Origin: an uncultured Lachnospiraceae bacterium
Lineage (GTDB): Bacteria; Bacillota; Clostridia; Lachnospirales; Lachnospiraceae
Assembly (NCBI GenBank): GCA_910578405.1
Contig: CAJTQO010000002.1
Coordinates: 100,797-164,796, forward strand
DNA length: 64,000 nucleotides
Direction: 5' to 3'
Both the position numbers and the translations under genes were made by a program. Below, in pieces: positions 17,580-27,537 of this stretch. Below the pieces are notes generated by a model. It saw only the letters and a list, made by a program, of their open reading frames with translations. It was not told where the DNA came from and made no database searches. Position 1 is the stretch's first letter. Every line of letters starts with the position of its first letter.

Positions 17580-19733
17580 ATGAAGAAAAACAAAGCAATC
17601 GTTACCTTGCTAGTGATGGCGCTGCTTCTTTGCGGATTTGCCTATACCGCAGTGGAAGGGATTGGCACGGAGAAAGCAGGGGCGGCGTCCGGGATCCGTT
17701 TGGGTCTGGATTTGGCCGGAGGCGTCAGCATTACGTATCAGGTAGTGGGGGAAGGGGAGCCTTCCGCAGAGGATATGGCGGATACGATTTACAAGCTGCA
17801 AAGGCGTGTGGAAGGTTACAGCAATGAGTCGCAGGTATACCAGGAGGGCAGCGACAGGATTAATATAGAGATTCCGGGTGTGTCCGATGCCAATGCGATT
17901 TTGGAAGAATTGGGGAAACCGGGTTCTCTGGTGTTTATGGATTCTTCTCAGAATGTAGTGCTGACCGGTACGGAAGTGCAAGATGCACGGGCAGCTACAC
18001 AACAGGACCAAATGGGCAACAGCCAGAATGTAGTGACTTTGACTATGACGGATGAGGGGCGGGTGAAATTTGCCGAGGCCACAAGGGCGGCGTATCCGAC
18101 CAACGACATTATTTATATTATCTATGATGATACGGTAATCAGTTCTCCACGGGTCCAGGCAGAGATTACGGATGGACAGGCTGTGATTACGGGGATGGGT
18201 TCTTTTGAAGAAGCGGAGCAGTTAGCTTCCACCATACGCATTGGAGGTCTGAGGCTGGAACTGGAGGAACTTCGTTCTAATGTGGTAGGCGCCCAGCTTG
18301 GTTCAGCGGCTATTGCTTCCAGCTTAAAAGCGGCAGCGGTAGGCTTTGCGCTGGTGGTAGTGTTTATGGCGGCAGTTTACTTCCTGATGGGACTGGCAGC
18401 CAGCCTGGCGCTTGGCATTTATACGGCATTGATTGTTGTTTTGCTGAATTTGTTTGAAATTACGCTGACGCTGCCCGGCATTGCAGGTATTATCCTGTCC
18501 ATTGGCATGGCAGTGGACGCCAATGTAATTATCTTTGCCAGGATACGGGAAGAACTGGCGACAGGCAAAAGCGTCCAGTCTTCGGTGAACGCCGGTTTTG
18601 AAAAAGCATTTTCTGCGATTTTGGACGGAAATGTGACGACTTTGATTGCTGCGTTGGTATTGGGGTTAAAGGGTTCCGGTACGGTAAAAGGTTTTGCGCA
18701 GACATTGGCTCTTGGCATTGTGCTGTCCATGTTTACGGCCTTGGTGATTACGAAGCAGATTTTAAAAGCTTTGTATGCAGTGGGGTTAAAAGATGCAAAG
18801 ATATATGGCGTGGGAAAAGAAGGGAAGACAATGCCGTTCCTGGCAAAGAAGAATATATTCTTTGCGGTTTCCCTGGCGGTTATCCTTGGCGGCTTTGTAA
18901 TTATGGGGGTAAACAAGGCTTCGAAGGGAAATGCGTTAAATTACAGCCTGGAATTTGTAGGAGGGACTTCTACGAATGTAGTGTTTAATGAAGACAGGTC
19001 CATTGAGGATATCGACGCGAATGTAGTGCCGTATATAGAAGCCATTACGGGGGACGGCAATGTGCAGACGCAGAAGGTGGCAGGAAGCAATGAGGTGATT
19101 TTCAAGACCCGGACGCTGACGGTGGAAGAACGGGAGAAGTTTAGGACGGCGATGGTGGAGAATTTCTCCGTGGAGCCGGAAAAGATTACGGCAGAGACAA
19201 TCAGCTCCACGATTAGTAAGGAGATGCAGACGGATGCCATTGTGGCTATCCTGATAGCGACGGTGTGTATGTTGGTTTATATCTGGTTCCGGTTTAAGGA
19301 TATCCGTTTTGGCGCCAGCGCAGTGCTTGCGCTGCTGCACGATGTATTGGTCGTGCTTGCGTTTTATGCGGTGGCCAGGGTGTCGGTGAGCAGTACGTTT
19401 ATCGCTTGTATGCTGACGATTGTAGGGTATTCCATCAACGCCACAATTGTAATTTTTGACCGTATCCGTGAGAATATGGCAGTAATGGGGAAGAAAGGCG
19501 ACCTGCAGGAGGTGGTTAACCGTAGCGTCAGCCAGACTTTGTCCAGGAGTATCTTCACTTCGCTGACTACTTTCTTTATGGTGGCGTCGCTTTATATATT
19601 TGGCGTGAGCAGTATCCGGGAATTTGCTTTGCCGTTAATGGTAGGCATTATTTGCGGGACGTATTCTTCCGTATGCATCACAGGGGCGCTGTGGTATGTG
19701 CTGCGGACGAAGGTTGTAAAGAAGGAAAAATAA
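17580..19733 (+). CDS. secDF: Fused protein-export membrane protein SecDF
   Basis: This 717-residue protein joins SecD (about 1-420) and SecF (about 430-717), which use the proton gradient to help secretion through SecYEG. Visible SecD features are a first membrane helix, the GIRLGLDLAGGV motif, the large extracellular P1 region and five helices with GIAGIILSIGMAVDANVIIFARIREE. SecF features are LNYSLEFVGGT and IVGYSINATIVIFDRIREN. Start at 17580 follows AAAAAGGAG; the frame upstream to 17508 has no site. Fused SecDF is common in Firmicutes. It may be co-transcribed with the SCIFF maturase. Confidence 0.96.
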   Translation: MKKNKAIVTLLVMALLLCGFAYTAVEGIGTEKAGAASGIRLGLDLAGGVSITYQVVGEGEPSAEDMADTIYKLQRRVEGYSNESQVYQEGSDRINIEIPGVSDANAILEELGKPGSLVFMDSSQNVVLTGTEVQDARAATQQDQMGNSQNVVTLTMTDEGRVKFAEATRAAYPTNDIIYIIYDDTVISSPRVQAEITDGQAVITGMGSFEEAEQLASTIRIGGLRLELEELRSNVVGAQLGSAAIASSLKAAAVGFALVVVFMAAVYFLMGLAASLALGIYTALIVVLLNLFEITLTLPGIAGIILSIGMAVDANVIIFARIREELATGKSVQSSVNAGFEKAFSAILDGNVTTLIAALVLGLKGSGTVKGFAQTLALGIVLSMFTALVITKQILKALYAVGLKDAKIYGVGKEGKTMPFLAKKNIFFAVSLAVILGGFVIMGVNKASKGNALNYSLEFVGGTSTNVVFNEDRSIEDIDANVVPYIEAITGDGNVQTQKVAGSNEVIFKTRTLTVEEREKFRTAMVENFSVEPEKITAETISSTISKEMQTDAIVAILIATVCMLVYIWFRFKDIRFGASAVLALLHDVLVVLAFYAVARVSVSSTFIACMLTIVGYSINATIVIFDRIRENMAVMGKKGDLQEVVNRSVSQTLSRSIFTSLTTFFMVASLYIFGVSSIREFALPLMVGIICGTYSSVCITGALWYVLRTKVVKKEK

Positions 19734-19918
19734 AGCTGCAAAAATAAAAAAGATGACAGGACATGCACCGGATATTGCCAGGCTGCCGTAAGAACAAATG
19801 TTTGAAACGGTGGTATGGGTATCCGGTGTTTCCTTATAGGAAGAATTGCAAAGGCGGTTGGGATTTTTTCAAAAAGACGCTCTTTTGGGCGAAAGAGGAG
19901 AGAAAGGAAAAAGAGAAA

Positions 19919-21700
19919 ATGGCACAGTGGTTTATAGCGGCCAAGAAAGCGGACTTTAACAGGATTGCGGAGAAGTTTCACATTGATCCAGTGTTGGCCA
20001 GGATTATCCGTAACCGGGATGTGACAAAGGAAGAGGATATCAGGAAGTATTTGTATGGGGGAAGGGAGGCGTTATACGCGCCGCAGTTGCTAAAGGATAT
20101 GGATAAAGCGGTAGAGTTATTATGGGGCAAAATTGCAGAAGGGGCAAAGATACGGGTAATTGGGGATTATGATGCAGACGGGATATGCGCTGCTTATATT
20201 TTAGTGAAAGGGCTGTCGGAATGCGGCGCAAAGGTGGATACGGTTATCCCTCACAGAATCAAAGACGGGTATGGGCTAAACGACGCTTTGATTGAAGAAG
20301 CGGCGCAGGAAGGAGTGGATACAATCGTTACCTGTGATAACGGGATTGCCGCCGGGAAGCAGGTTGCGCTGGCCAAGGAACTGGGGATGACAGTCATTGT
20401 GACAGACCATCATGAGACGCCTTATGAGGAGACGGAGGATGGCGGGCGCCGTTTCCTTTTACCGGAGGCGGATGCAGTGATTGACCCAAAGCAGGAAGAG
20501 TGCGGTTATCCGTTTTCCAATATCTGCGGGGCGGCGGTGGCTTATAAGCTAGTGCAGCGTTTGCTGGAATGCAAAGGAGACAGGAAGGAGCGGACGGGTT
20601 TCGGGGATTTGTTGGGGGAATTGCTGGAAATTGCAGCGTTTGCTACGGTGTGTGATGTGATGGAGCTGAGGGATGAGAACCGGATTATTGTAAAATGCGG
20701 GTTGGAAAGTATGCAGCATACAACCAATATGGGCTTGAAGGCATTGATTGAGGTATGTGGGCTGGAAGGAAAGACGCTGTCGGCTTACCACATTGGATTT
20801 GTGCTTGGCCCTTGCGTCAATGCGACGGGAAGGCTGGACACTGCGAAGCGCGCTCTTGCGCTTTTACAAAGCACAGACCGGGCGGAGGCGGTCCGAATTG
20901 CCAATGAGCTGAAGGAACTGAATGAAAGCAGGAAGGAAATGACTTTGGCAGGGGTGGAACAGGCGGTGGAGCTGATTGAGGGCAGCAGTTGGAAAGAGGA
21001 TAAGGCGCTGGTGGTCTATATGCCGGAGGTTCATGAGAGTCTGGCAGGGATTATTGCGGGCCGGATTCGGGAGAAATATGGGAAGCCAGTTTTTGTGCTG
21101 ACTATGGGGGAAGAAGGGGTGAAAGGTTCCGGACGTTCCATAGAAGGGTATCATATGTACGAGGAAATGACGGCCTGCAAGGAATATTTTACGAAATACG
21201 GCGGGCATAAGATGGCGGCCGGGCTTTCCATGAAGGAAGAGAATGTGGAAGCATTCCGCAAGAAGCTGAACGCCTGCTGTCGTCTGACGGAAGCGGATTT
21301 TGAAGAGAAGGTGCATATTGACGTGGCGATGCCTTTAGCTTATCTGACCAAAGAGCTTGTGGGACAACTGGCTTTGCTGGAACCTTTCGGCGTGGGCAAT
21401 GCGAAACCGGTATTTGCCCAGAAAGAGGTGCATATTTTAAATGGGAGGATTCTTGGGAAAAATAGGAATGTCGGGAAATATTATGTAACAGATGGCGCCG
21501 GAACATATTATGATATGATGTATTTTGGGGATTTGGATGCGTTTCACTTTTTTTTGACGCAAAAGGCTGGGGAGTATATGGTAAACAAGCTGTATAGCGG
21601 GGAGCGGGTGGATATTCTGCTTGGCATCACTTATTATCCTGACATCAACCGGTATGGGGGGAAGGAGAGTGTGCAGATTGTAATGCAGCATTACCGGTAA
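19919..21700 (+). CDS. recJ: Single-stranded-DNA-specific exonuclease RecJ
   Basis: This 593-residue cytoplasmic 5'-3' exonuclease acts in recombination and mismatch repair. The DHH-family motifs are present: VIGDYDADGICAAYIL near residue 80, VTCDNGIA, and VTDHHETPYEE; the DHHA1 half shows GRSIEGYHMYEEM and KYGGHKMAAGLSM. Start at 19919 is chosen for its AGAAAGG site and the family N-terminus; the upstream open frame from 19763 is unlikely to be coding. A terminator follows at 21734. Confidence 0.95.
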   Translation: MAQWFIAAKKADFNRIAEKFHIDPVLARIIRNRDVTKEEDIRKYLYGGREALYAPQLLKDMDKAVELLWGKIAEGAKIRVIGDYDADGICAAYILVKGLSECGAKVDTVIPHRIKDGYGLNDALIEEAAQEGVDTIVTCDNGIAAGKQVALAKELGMTVIVTDHHETPYEETEDGGRRFLLPEADAVIDPKQEECGYPFSNICGAAVAYKLVQRLLECKGDRKERTGFGDLLGELLEIAAFATVCDVMELRDENRIIVKCGLESMQHTTNMGLKALIEVCGLEGKTLSAYHIGFVLGPCVNATGRLDTAKRALALLQSTDRAEAVRIANELKELNESRKEMTLAGVEQAVELIEGSSWKEDKALVVYMPEVHESLAGIIAGRIREKYGKPVFVLTMGEEGVKGSGRSIEGYHMYEEMTACKEYFTKYGGHKMAAGLSMKEENVEAFRKKLNACCRLTEADFEEKVHIDVAMPLAYLTKELVGQLALLEPFGVGNAKPVFAQKEVHILNGRILGKNRNVGKYYVTDGAGTYYDMMYFGDLDAFHFFLTQKAGEYMVNKLYSGERVDILLGITYYPDINRYGGKESVQIVMQHYR

Positions 21701-21733
21701 GGGGCGGTAAGCGGCAAAGGTATTTGAACAAAA

Positions 21734-21756
21734 AACCCGGCAAAGCCGGGTTTTTT
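21734..21756 (+). terminator. Rho-independent terminator after recJ
   Basis: Stem AACCCGGC / GCCGGGTT with an AAA loop is followed by TTTT, with A residues upstream, so it could work on both strands. Confidence 0.93.
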
Positions 21757-21881
21757 GCATTTTCTTATGAGGGGGGAGATAGTGAGTTTTTCAACTATCT
21801 GGTTATTACTATACCCGGAAAATGTGAAGATTATGTGTTTAAATTATTTAAAAAAAATAAAATTCATATAAATAGAAAAGT

Positions 21882-21910
21882 TTGAAAAAAATGCCGTTCC
21901 ATGATATCCT
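21882..21910 (+). promoter_or_regulatory. Possible promoter of murE
   Basis: TTGAAA at 21882-21887 and TATCCT at 21905-21910 are spaced 17 bp, inside an AT-rich region about 90 bp before the murE ATG. The rest of 21757-22002 holds no gene I can support. Confidence 0.45.
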
Positions 21911-22002
21911 GTTTTTATAGAAATCATAGAAAAAGGAATCATAGAAATAGAATTCCATGCAATAAGTTTTTTAACAAAAAGGCAGAAAGAAAGCGAGGCA
22001 GT

Positions 22003-23493
22003 ATGAAGGCATTAAGTCAGCTATTGGGCAGGGTTGCCTGCGAATGTATGGCAGGGACGATGGATACGCAGGTGGATGCGGTAGTATACGATTCGAGGAA
22101 GGTGACAAAAGGGTGTCTTTTTATATGTATAGCGGGAGCCAATGTGGATGGGCATGATTTTGCGCAGGAGGCGGTAAAAAAGGGAGCCAAGGCGTTGGTG
22201 ATGGAAAAGGAAGTGGTTTTAAGCGACGCTGGAGTGACGGTAATTCAAGTGGCGGACACTCGGTATGCCATGGCATTTATTGCGGCAGAATGGTTTGGGA
22301 ATCCGGCAAAAGAATTAAAGACTATCGGCATAACCGGGACAAAGGGCAAGACCACTACCACTTATATGGTAAAATCCATTCTGGAACATGCAGGACATAA
22401 GGTAGGGCTGATTGGGACCATAGAAGTTATTATCGGAGAGAAGCGGATTCATGCGGTGAATACTACGCCGGAATCTTATTTGCTGCAGGAATACCTGCGG
22501 CAAATGGCGGATGCAGGATGCGATGCGGTGGTTATGGAGGCGTCTTCTCAAGGGCTGATGCTGCACCGTTCCCAAGGCTTTGTCTTTGACTATGGGATTT
22601 TCACTAATCTGGAGCCGGACCATATCGGGCCGAACGAACATGCGGATTTTGAAGAATATCTGAAATGCAAGGGGCTTTTGTTTAGGCAGTGCAAAGTAGG
22701 GGTTGTAAACCGTGACGATGCCCACTGGCGGCAGGTGACGCAGGGACATACGTGTGAACTGGAAACGTATGGTTTTTCGCCGGAGGCGGATTTGCGGGCA
22801 GGAAAGTTAGAGTTGGTGAAAAAGCCGGGCGAACTTGGGGTGGCTTTCCAGGTGGAAGGCAAAATGGATTTTCCAGTGGAAGTGACTACGCCAGGCAGGT
22901 TCAGCGTTTATAATGCATTGACGGCCATTGCGATTTGCCGCCATTTCCAAGTGGAGGAGGCAGTGATGCAAAAAGCGTTTTTGGAGGCGAAGGTGAAGGG
23001 AAGGATTGAAATGGTGAAAGCGCCAGGACAGTTTACGCTGCTGATTGACTATGCCCATAACGCCATGAGCCTGGAGAGTCTGCTTGGCACGCTGCGGGAA
23101 TACGAGCCGAACCGTCTGGTATGTCTGTTTGGCTGTGGGGGGAACCGCTCCAAGCTGCGCCGCTACGAGATGGGGGAGGTGAGCGGGAGGCTGGCGGATC
23201 TGACGGTGATTACTTCTGACAATCCCCGGTTTGAGGAGCCGCAGGCCATTATAGAGGATATCAAAGCAGGGATTCACAAAACTACGGGTAAGTATGTGGA
23301 AATTTGCGACCGTAAGGAAGCCATTGCCTATGTGATTGACCATGGGGAACCGGGGGATATTGTTGTGTTGGCCGGGAAAGGACATGAGGACTATCAGGAG
23401 ATAAAGGGGGTAAAATACCCGATGGATGAAAGGGATTTAATCCGGGATATCTTAAAGGAGCGCGGATGGAAGGAAAATATGCAAACATCATAA
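22003..23493 (+). CDS. murE: UDP-N-acetylmuramoyl-L-alanyl-D-glutamate--2,6-diaminopimelate ligase
   Basis: This 496-residue cytoplasmic Mur ligase adds the third residue of the peptidoglycan stem. The ATP site GITGTKGKTTTTY sits near residue 112, the substrate motif NTTPES follows, and DNPR near residue 405 is the signature that selects meso-diaminopimelate instead of lysine. KGHEDYQ is near the C-terminus. The ATG at 22003 follows GCGAGGCAGT; the frame opens at 21901 but lacks a site. It overlaps priA by 28 bp, so the two are translated from one message. Confidence 0.96.
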   Translation: MKALSQLLGRVACECMAGTMDTQVDAVVYDSRKVTKGCLFICIAGANVDGHDFAQEAVKKGAKALVMEKEVVLSDAGVTVIQVADTRYAMAFIAAEWFGNPAKELKTIGITGTKGKTTTTYMVKSILEHAGHKVGLIGTIEVIIGEKRIHAVNTTPESYLLQEYLRQMADAGCDAVVMEASSQGLMLHRSQGFVFDYGIFTNLEPDHIGPNEHADFEEYLKCKGLLFRQCKVGVVNRDDAHWRQVTQGHTCELETYGFSPEADLRAGKLELVKKPGELGVAFQVEGKMDFPVEVTTPGRFSVYNALTAIAICRHFQVEEAVMQKAFLEAKVKGRIEMVKAPGQFTLLIDYAHNAMSLESLLGTLREYEPNRLVCLFGCGGNRSKLRRYEMGEVSGRLADLTVITSDNPRFEEPQAIIEDIKAGIHKTTGKYVEICDRKEAIAYVIDHGEPGDIVVLAGKGHEDYQEIKGVKYPMDERDLIRDILKERGWKENMQTS

Positions 23494-25811
23494 TTGATAT
23501 ATCTCATGAAAAGCTGGATCGCACTTTTCAGTATATGGTGCCAAAAGAGCTGTCGGGCAGGGTAAAGCCCGGAAGTTTGGTATCTGTGCCGTTCGGGGCA
23601 GGGAATCGTTTGCGGAAGGGGTATTGCGTCGGTCTTACGGATAAGGCGGAGTATGCCGCAGAGAAGCTAAAAGCCATAGCGTCTGTGGAGGAAAAGGGCG
23701 TGCAGGCGCAAGACCGTTATATCCGGCTGGCGGCGTGGATGAAGGAACAATATGGTTCTACGATGATTATGGCATTAAAAACCGTGCTTCCAGTCAAGCG
23801 GAAGGTGAAGGGGGCAGAACAGAAGAGCTGCCGTTTGTTGCTTTCGCAGGAAGAGGCCGGGAGGCTGTTGGAGGAATGTGCCAGGAAACATTATAAGGGC
23901 AAAGCAAGGCTGCTGCAGGAACTGCTGCAGGTGCAGGAATTGCCTATGGCGTTGGTTACAGGGAAACTCCATATTTCTTCCCAGACAGTGAAAGCGATGG
24001 AAGGGCAGGGCGTAGTGGAAATTTTGTCAAAGAGGGGGTATCGTAATCCGGTGAAGATAACGGCAGATTGCGGTGACGCCCGGATGGAGGGGTATGGGAA
24101 GAAAAAAACTTTAAGCGGCGAACAGCAGGGTGTGGTGGATGCCATTTTAGAGGATTTTGACAGGGGGGAAAGGAAAACCTGCCTGATTCATGGGATTACC
24201 GGCAGCGGGAAGACGGAGGTATATTTAGCGCTTATTGAGGGCATGGTGAAGCGGGGGAAACAGGCAATTGTGCTGATTCCGGAAATTGCTTTGACCTATC
24301 AGACGCTGCTGCGGTTTTATCTGCGTTTTGGGGAGCGGGTGTCGGTTATGAATTCCACGTTGTCCGCTGGAGAAAAGTATGACCAGTGGGAGCGGGCGAA
24401 AAAGGGGGAATTGGACGTAATGATTGGCCCGCGCTCGGCGTTGTTTACTCCGTTTCCGGCCCTGGGGCTGGTAATTATAGATGAAGAGCATGAAAACACT
24501 TACAAAAGCGAGACAATGCCCAAATACCATGCCAGGGAGACGGCGGAAGAGATAGCTTCCATGGAAGGGGGCTTTGTGGCGCTTGGGTCGGCAACGCCTT
24601 CCCTGGAGGCTTATTACCGGGTGAAGCAAGGGAAATACAAACTCTATGAGCTGACCAGACGGCAGGCGGGAGGGGAACTGCCTGCGGTTTATACGGTGGA
24701 CTTGCGGGAAGAGCTAAGAGCGGGGAATCGTTCCATGTTCAGCAGGAAGCTTCATGGGCTGATGGAAGGGAGGCTGCGCAGGGGAGAACAAAGCATTTTA
24801 TTTTTAAACCGGAGAGGATATGCAGGGTTTATTTCCTGTCGGGCCTGCGGGTATGTAATGAAATGCCCTCATTGCGATGTGTCGTTATCCGAACACAAAG
24901 ACGGAAGGCTGGTCTGCCATTACTGTGGCTATGGACAGCCCATGGTGAAGTTGTGTCCTTCTTGCGGCTCCAAATATATCCTTGGCTTCCGGGCAGGCAC
25001 CCAGCAAATTGAGGAAGCGGCGCTGAAAGAATTCCCTGGGGCGAGGGTGCTGCGGATGGATGCGGACACTACGCGGTCAAAGGAGAGCTATGAGGAAATT
25101 TTAAGCGCTTTTGCCAATGGGGAAGCGGATATTTTGGTGGGAACCCAGATGATTGTCAAAGGGCATGATTTTCCAAACGTGACCTTAGTTGGGATACTGG
25201 CGGCGGATATGTCGCTGCATGTGGGTGATTACCGGGCCGGGGAAAGGACGTTCCAGCTTTTGACGCAGGCTGCCGGGCGGGCGGGCCGCAGCGGCAAGGC
25301 AGGGGAAGTGGTCATACAGACTTATGACCCGGAGCATTACAGCATCGTATATGCAGCAAAGCAGGATTATAAAGGGTTCTACGAAGAGGAAATCCTGTAC
25401 CGGGAAATGTTGGCTTACCCTCCGGCGGCGCATATGCTGGCAGCGTTGGTGTTGGCGGCGGAAGAGGAAACGGGACAGAGACTGGCGCAGGAAATCGGCG
25501 CGCTGGTACGCGCAATGGCAGAAGAGGAAAACGTACAGGGGCGTTCGGATGAAACAGAGGGCGCAGGGGGAAAATTGGCAGCGGACAGGGCGATTTTGGG
25601 AGAGAGGCTGTATGTCATTGGCCCGGCTCCTGCTTCGGTTGGAAAAATAAATGACGTTTATCGTTTTATGCTGTATATAAAGCACAAAGAATATGGTAAA
25701 CTGGTAGAGGTGAAGAACCGGGTAGAAGAATTCTGGGAGGGGAAAGAAGAGCGCAAAGAGATTAAGAAGGAAAGCCTGCAGTTTGACTTTGATCCGATGC
25801 GGGCATACTGA
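23466..25811 (+). CDS. priA: Primosomal protein N' (replication restart helicase)
   Basis: This 781-residue helicase reloads the replisome at stalled forks. The order is an N-terminal DNA-binding domain (residues about 1-100), a winged-helix region, Walker A GITGSGKTEVY near 245, the DEEH box IIDEEHENTYKSE near 338, four CxxC pairs that bind two zincs (CRACGYVMKCPHC and CHYCGYGQPMVKLCPSCGSK), and the second helicase lobe ending in QAAGRAGRSGKAGEV. The start ATG lies inside murE with GGAG just upstream. A short, poorly conserved insertion (residues about 690-720) lies near the C-terminus. Confidence 0.96.
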   Translation: MEGKYANIIIDISHEKLDRTFQYMVPKELSGRVKPGSLVSVPFGAGNRLRKGYCVGLTDKAEYAAEKLKAIASVEEKGVQAQDRYIRLAAWMKEQYGSTMIMALKTVLPVKRKVKGAEQKSCRLLLSQEEAGRLLEECARKHYKGKARLLQELLQVQELPMALVTGKLHISSQTVKAMEGQGVVEILSKRGYRNPVKITADCGDARMEGYGKKKTLSGEQQGVVDAILEDFDRGERKTCLIHGITGSGKTEVYLALIEGMVKRGKQAIVLIPEIALTYQTLLRFYLRFGERVSVMNSTLSAGEKYDQWERAKKGELDVMIGPRSALFTPFPALGLVIIDEEHENTYKSETMPKYHARETAEEIASMEGGFVALGSATPSLEAYYRVKQGKYKLYELTRRQAGGELPAVYTVDLREELRAGNRSMFSRKLHGLMEGRLRRGEQSILFLNRRGYAGFISCRACGYVMKCPHCDVSLSEHKDGRLVCHYCGYGQPMVKLCPSCGSKYILGFRAGTQQIEEAALKEFPGARVLRMDADTTRSKESYEEILSAFANGEADILVGTQMIVKGHDFPNVTLVGILAADMSLHVGDYRAGERTFQLLTQAAGRAGRSGKAGEVVIQTYDPEHYSIVYAAKQDYKGFYEEEILYREMLAYPPAAHMLAALVLAAEEETGQRLAQEIGALVRAMAEEENVQGRSDETEGAGGKLAADRAILGERLYVIGPAPASVGKINDVYRFMLYIKHKEYGKLVEVKNRVEEFWEGKEERKEIKKESLQFDFDPMRAY

Positions 25812-25970
25812 TTATAGTGAGACAGAAAATGAGGCGTTCTTTTACCTTGCGGGCAGTTATATTTCCGTTAGGATTTTTCTATAAAGTAGAAAGTAAGAAA
25901 AAATAAGAAAAGGGAAGTAAGAAAAAGGAAGTAAAAAAGAAATAAGAAATTAAGAAAGGGATGAAAAGAA

Positions 25971-26453
25971 ATGGCAATTCGCAACGTAAGAGAAATGGGA
26001 GAAGATGTGTTGAAGAAGAACTGTAAGGAGGTGAAGGAGATGACGCCCCGAATCCGGGAGCTGATTGACGATATGTTGGATACCATGTATGAGTCATCCG
26101 GCGTAGGGCTGGCAGCCCCGCAGGTGGGAATTTTAAAACGTATTGTTGTAATTGATGTGACGGGAGAAGATCCGTATGTGCTGATTAACCCTAAGATTAT
26201 AGAGCAGAGCGGGGAGCAGACAGGGTATGAGGCATGTTTAAGCGTGCCAGGGAAAACAGGGATTGTTACCAGGCCGAATTATGTAAAGGCAATGGCTTAT
26301 AACGAAGAGATGCAGCCGTATGAGATAGAGGCAACGGAATTGCTGGCACGGGCAATCTGCCATGAACTGGATCATCTGGAAGGGCATTTGTATGTGGAAA
26401 AGGTAGAAGGGCCTTTGCGGAATGCGGAAGAGGTGGAAGAAGAGATGGAATAA
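25971..26453 (+). CDS. def: Peptide deformylase
   Basis: This 160-residue metalloenzyme removes the formyl group from new proteins. All three family motifs are present: GVGLAAPQVG, EACLSVPG (metal-binding cysteine) and CHELDHLEGHLY (catalytic glutamate and two histidines). Length fits the short bacterial type. GAAAGGG precedes the ATG in a very purine-rich 50-bp leader. It is followed 46 bp later by fmt, the enzyme that adds the formyl group, the usual pairing. Confidence 0.97.
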   Translation: MAIRNVREMGEDVLKKNCKEVKEMTPRIRELIDDMLDTMYESSGVGLAAPQVGILKRIVVIDVTGEDPYVLINPKIIEQSGEQTGYEACLSVPGKTGIVTRPNYVKAMAYNEEMQPYEIEATELLARAICHELDHLEGHLYVEKVEGPLRNAEEVEEEME

Positions 26454-26499
26454 ATGCAAAGGGAACGTTTTTCAGCGAGTGAAAGAAAGGAGGCCGGGT

Positions 26500-27447
26500 A
26501 TGAGGATTGTGTTTATGGGAACGCCGGATTTTGCAGTGGGCGCTTTGGAGGCGATGGTACAGGCAGGACATCAGGTCTGTGCCGTAGTGACACAGCCGGA
26601 TAAGCCCAAGGGCAGGGGAAAGGGAATTTCCATGTCGCCTGTGAAAGAGTGCGCATTAAAATACGAAATTCCGGTATTCCAACCGGGGAAAGTGCGTGCG
26701 CCGGAGGCTGTGGAGACGTTACGGGGATATGGGGCGGATGTTTTTGTAGTGGCGGCTTTCGGGCAGATTTTATCCGAAGAGATTTTGACAATGCCGCCGT
26801 ATGGCTGCATTAACATTCATGCCTCCCTTTTGCCCAAGTACCGGGGCGCTTCACCGATACAGTGGGCGATTTTGAATGGGGAAACGCAGACCGGAGTTAC
26901 GATTATGCAGATGGACCGGGGAATTGACACTGGAGATATGCTGATGAAACGTGCAGTGACGGTGGAGCCGGAGGATACCGGAGAAAGTCTGCATGATAAG
27001 TTGCGCCAGGCCGGCGCGGAGCTGATTGTGGAAGCTTTGCCGGAAATAGCGCGCGGCGGGCTGAAACCGGAGAAACAGAAAGAAGAAGAAGCTACGTATG
27101 TGTCCATGCTGCACAAAGCCATGGGACGTATTGACTGGACAAAGGATGCGGTTTCTTTGCACCGGCTGGTGCGTGGGTTAAATCCATGGCCAAGCGCATA
27201 TACCGTTTTTCATGGGAAGACGCTGAAACTTTGGGAGTGTGAGCCGGTGGGGGAGGAAGAGGGGATTTTACAAGGGGACAAAGTTCCGGGCAGGGTGGAG
27301 AAAGTAACGAAGGAAGTTTTTTATGTGCAGACAGGGAATGGGCTGTTAAAGATATTACAGGTGCAACTGGAGGGGAAGAAACGGATGCAGGTAAAGGATT
27401 TCCTGTTGGGATATTCTGTGGCCGAAGGGGATATGCTGGGGGAATAG
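26500..27447 (+). CDS. fmt: Methionyl-tRNA formyltransferase
   Basis: This 315-residue enzyme formylates the initiator tRNA using 10-formyl-tetrahydrofolate. Features: RIVFMGTPDFAVGALEAM at the start, VVTQPDKPKGRG, the catalytic NIHASLLPKYRGASPIQWAI block with the essential Asn and His, DRGIDTGDML, and a C-terminal OB-like tRNA-binding domain (LHRLVRGLNPWPSAYT). AAAGGAGG lies nine bases ahead of the ATG at 26500. Confidence 0.97.
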   Translation: MRIVFMGTPDFAVGALEAMVQAGHQVCAVVTQPDKPKGRGKGISMSPVKECALKYEIPVFQPGKVRAPEAVETLRGYGADVFVVAAFGQILSEEILTMPPYGCINIHASLLPKYRGASPIQWAILNGETQTGVTIMQMDRGIDTGDMLMKRAVTVEPEDTGESLHDKLRQAGAELIVEALPEIARGGLKPEKQKEEEATYVSMLHKAMGRIDWTKDAVSLHRLVRGLNPWPSAYTVFHGKTLKLWECEPVGEEEGILQGDKVPGRVEKVTKEVFYVQTGNGLLKILQVQLEGKKRMQVKDFLLGYSVAEGDMLGE

Positions 27448-27537
27448 GGATTAAGGAAAGAGGATATTTTACCTGTTTGGGCCGGGCATAATAAGCTTTT
27501 TGGAATGGCTTTGGAAACAGTGACGGAGGGATAGGGA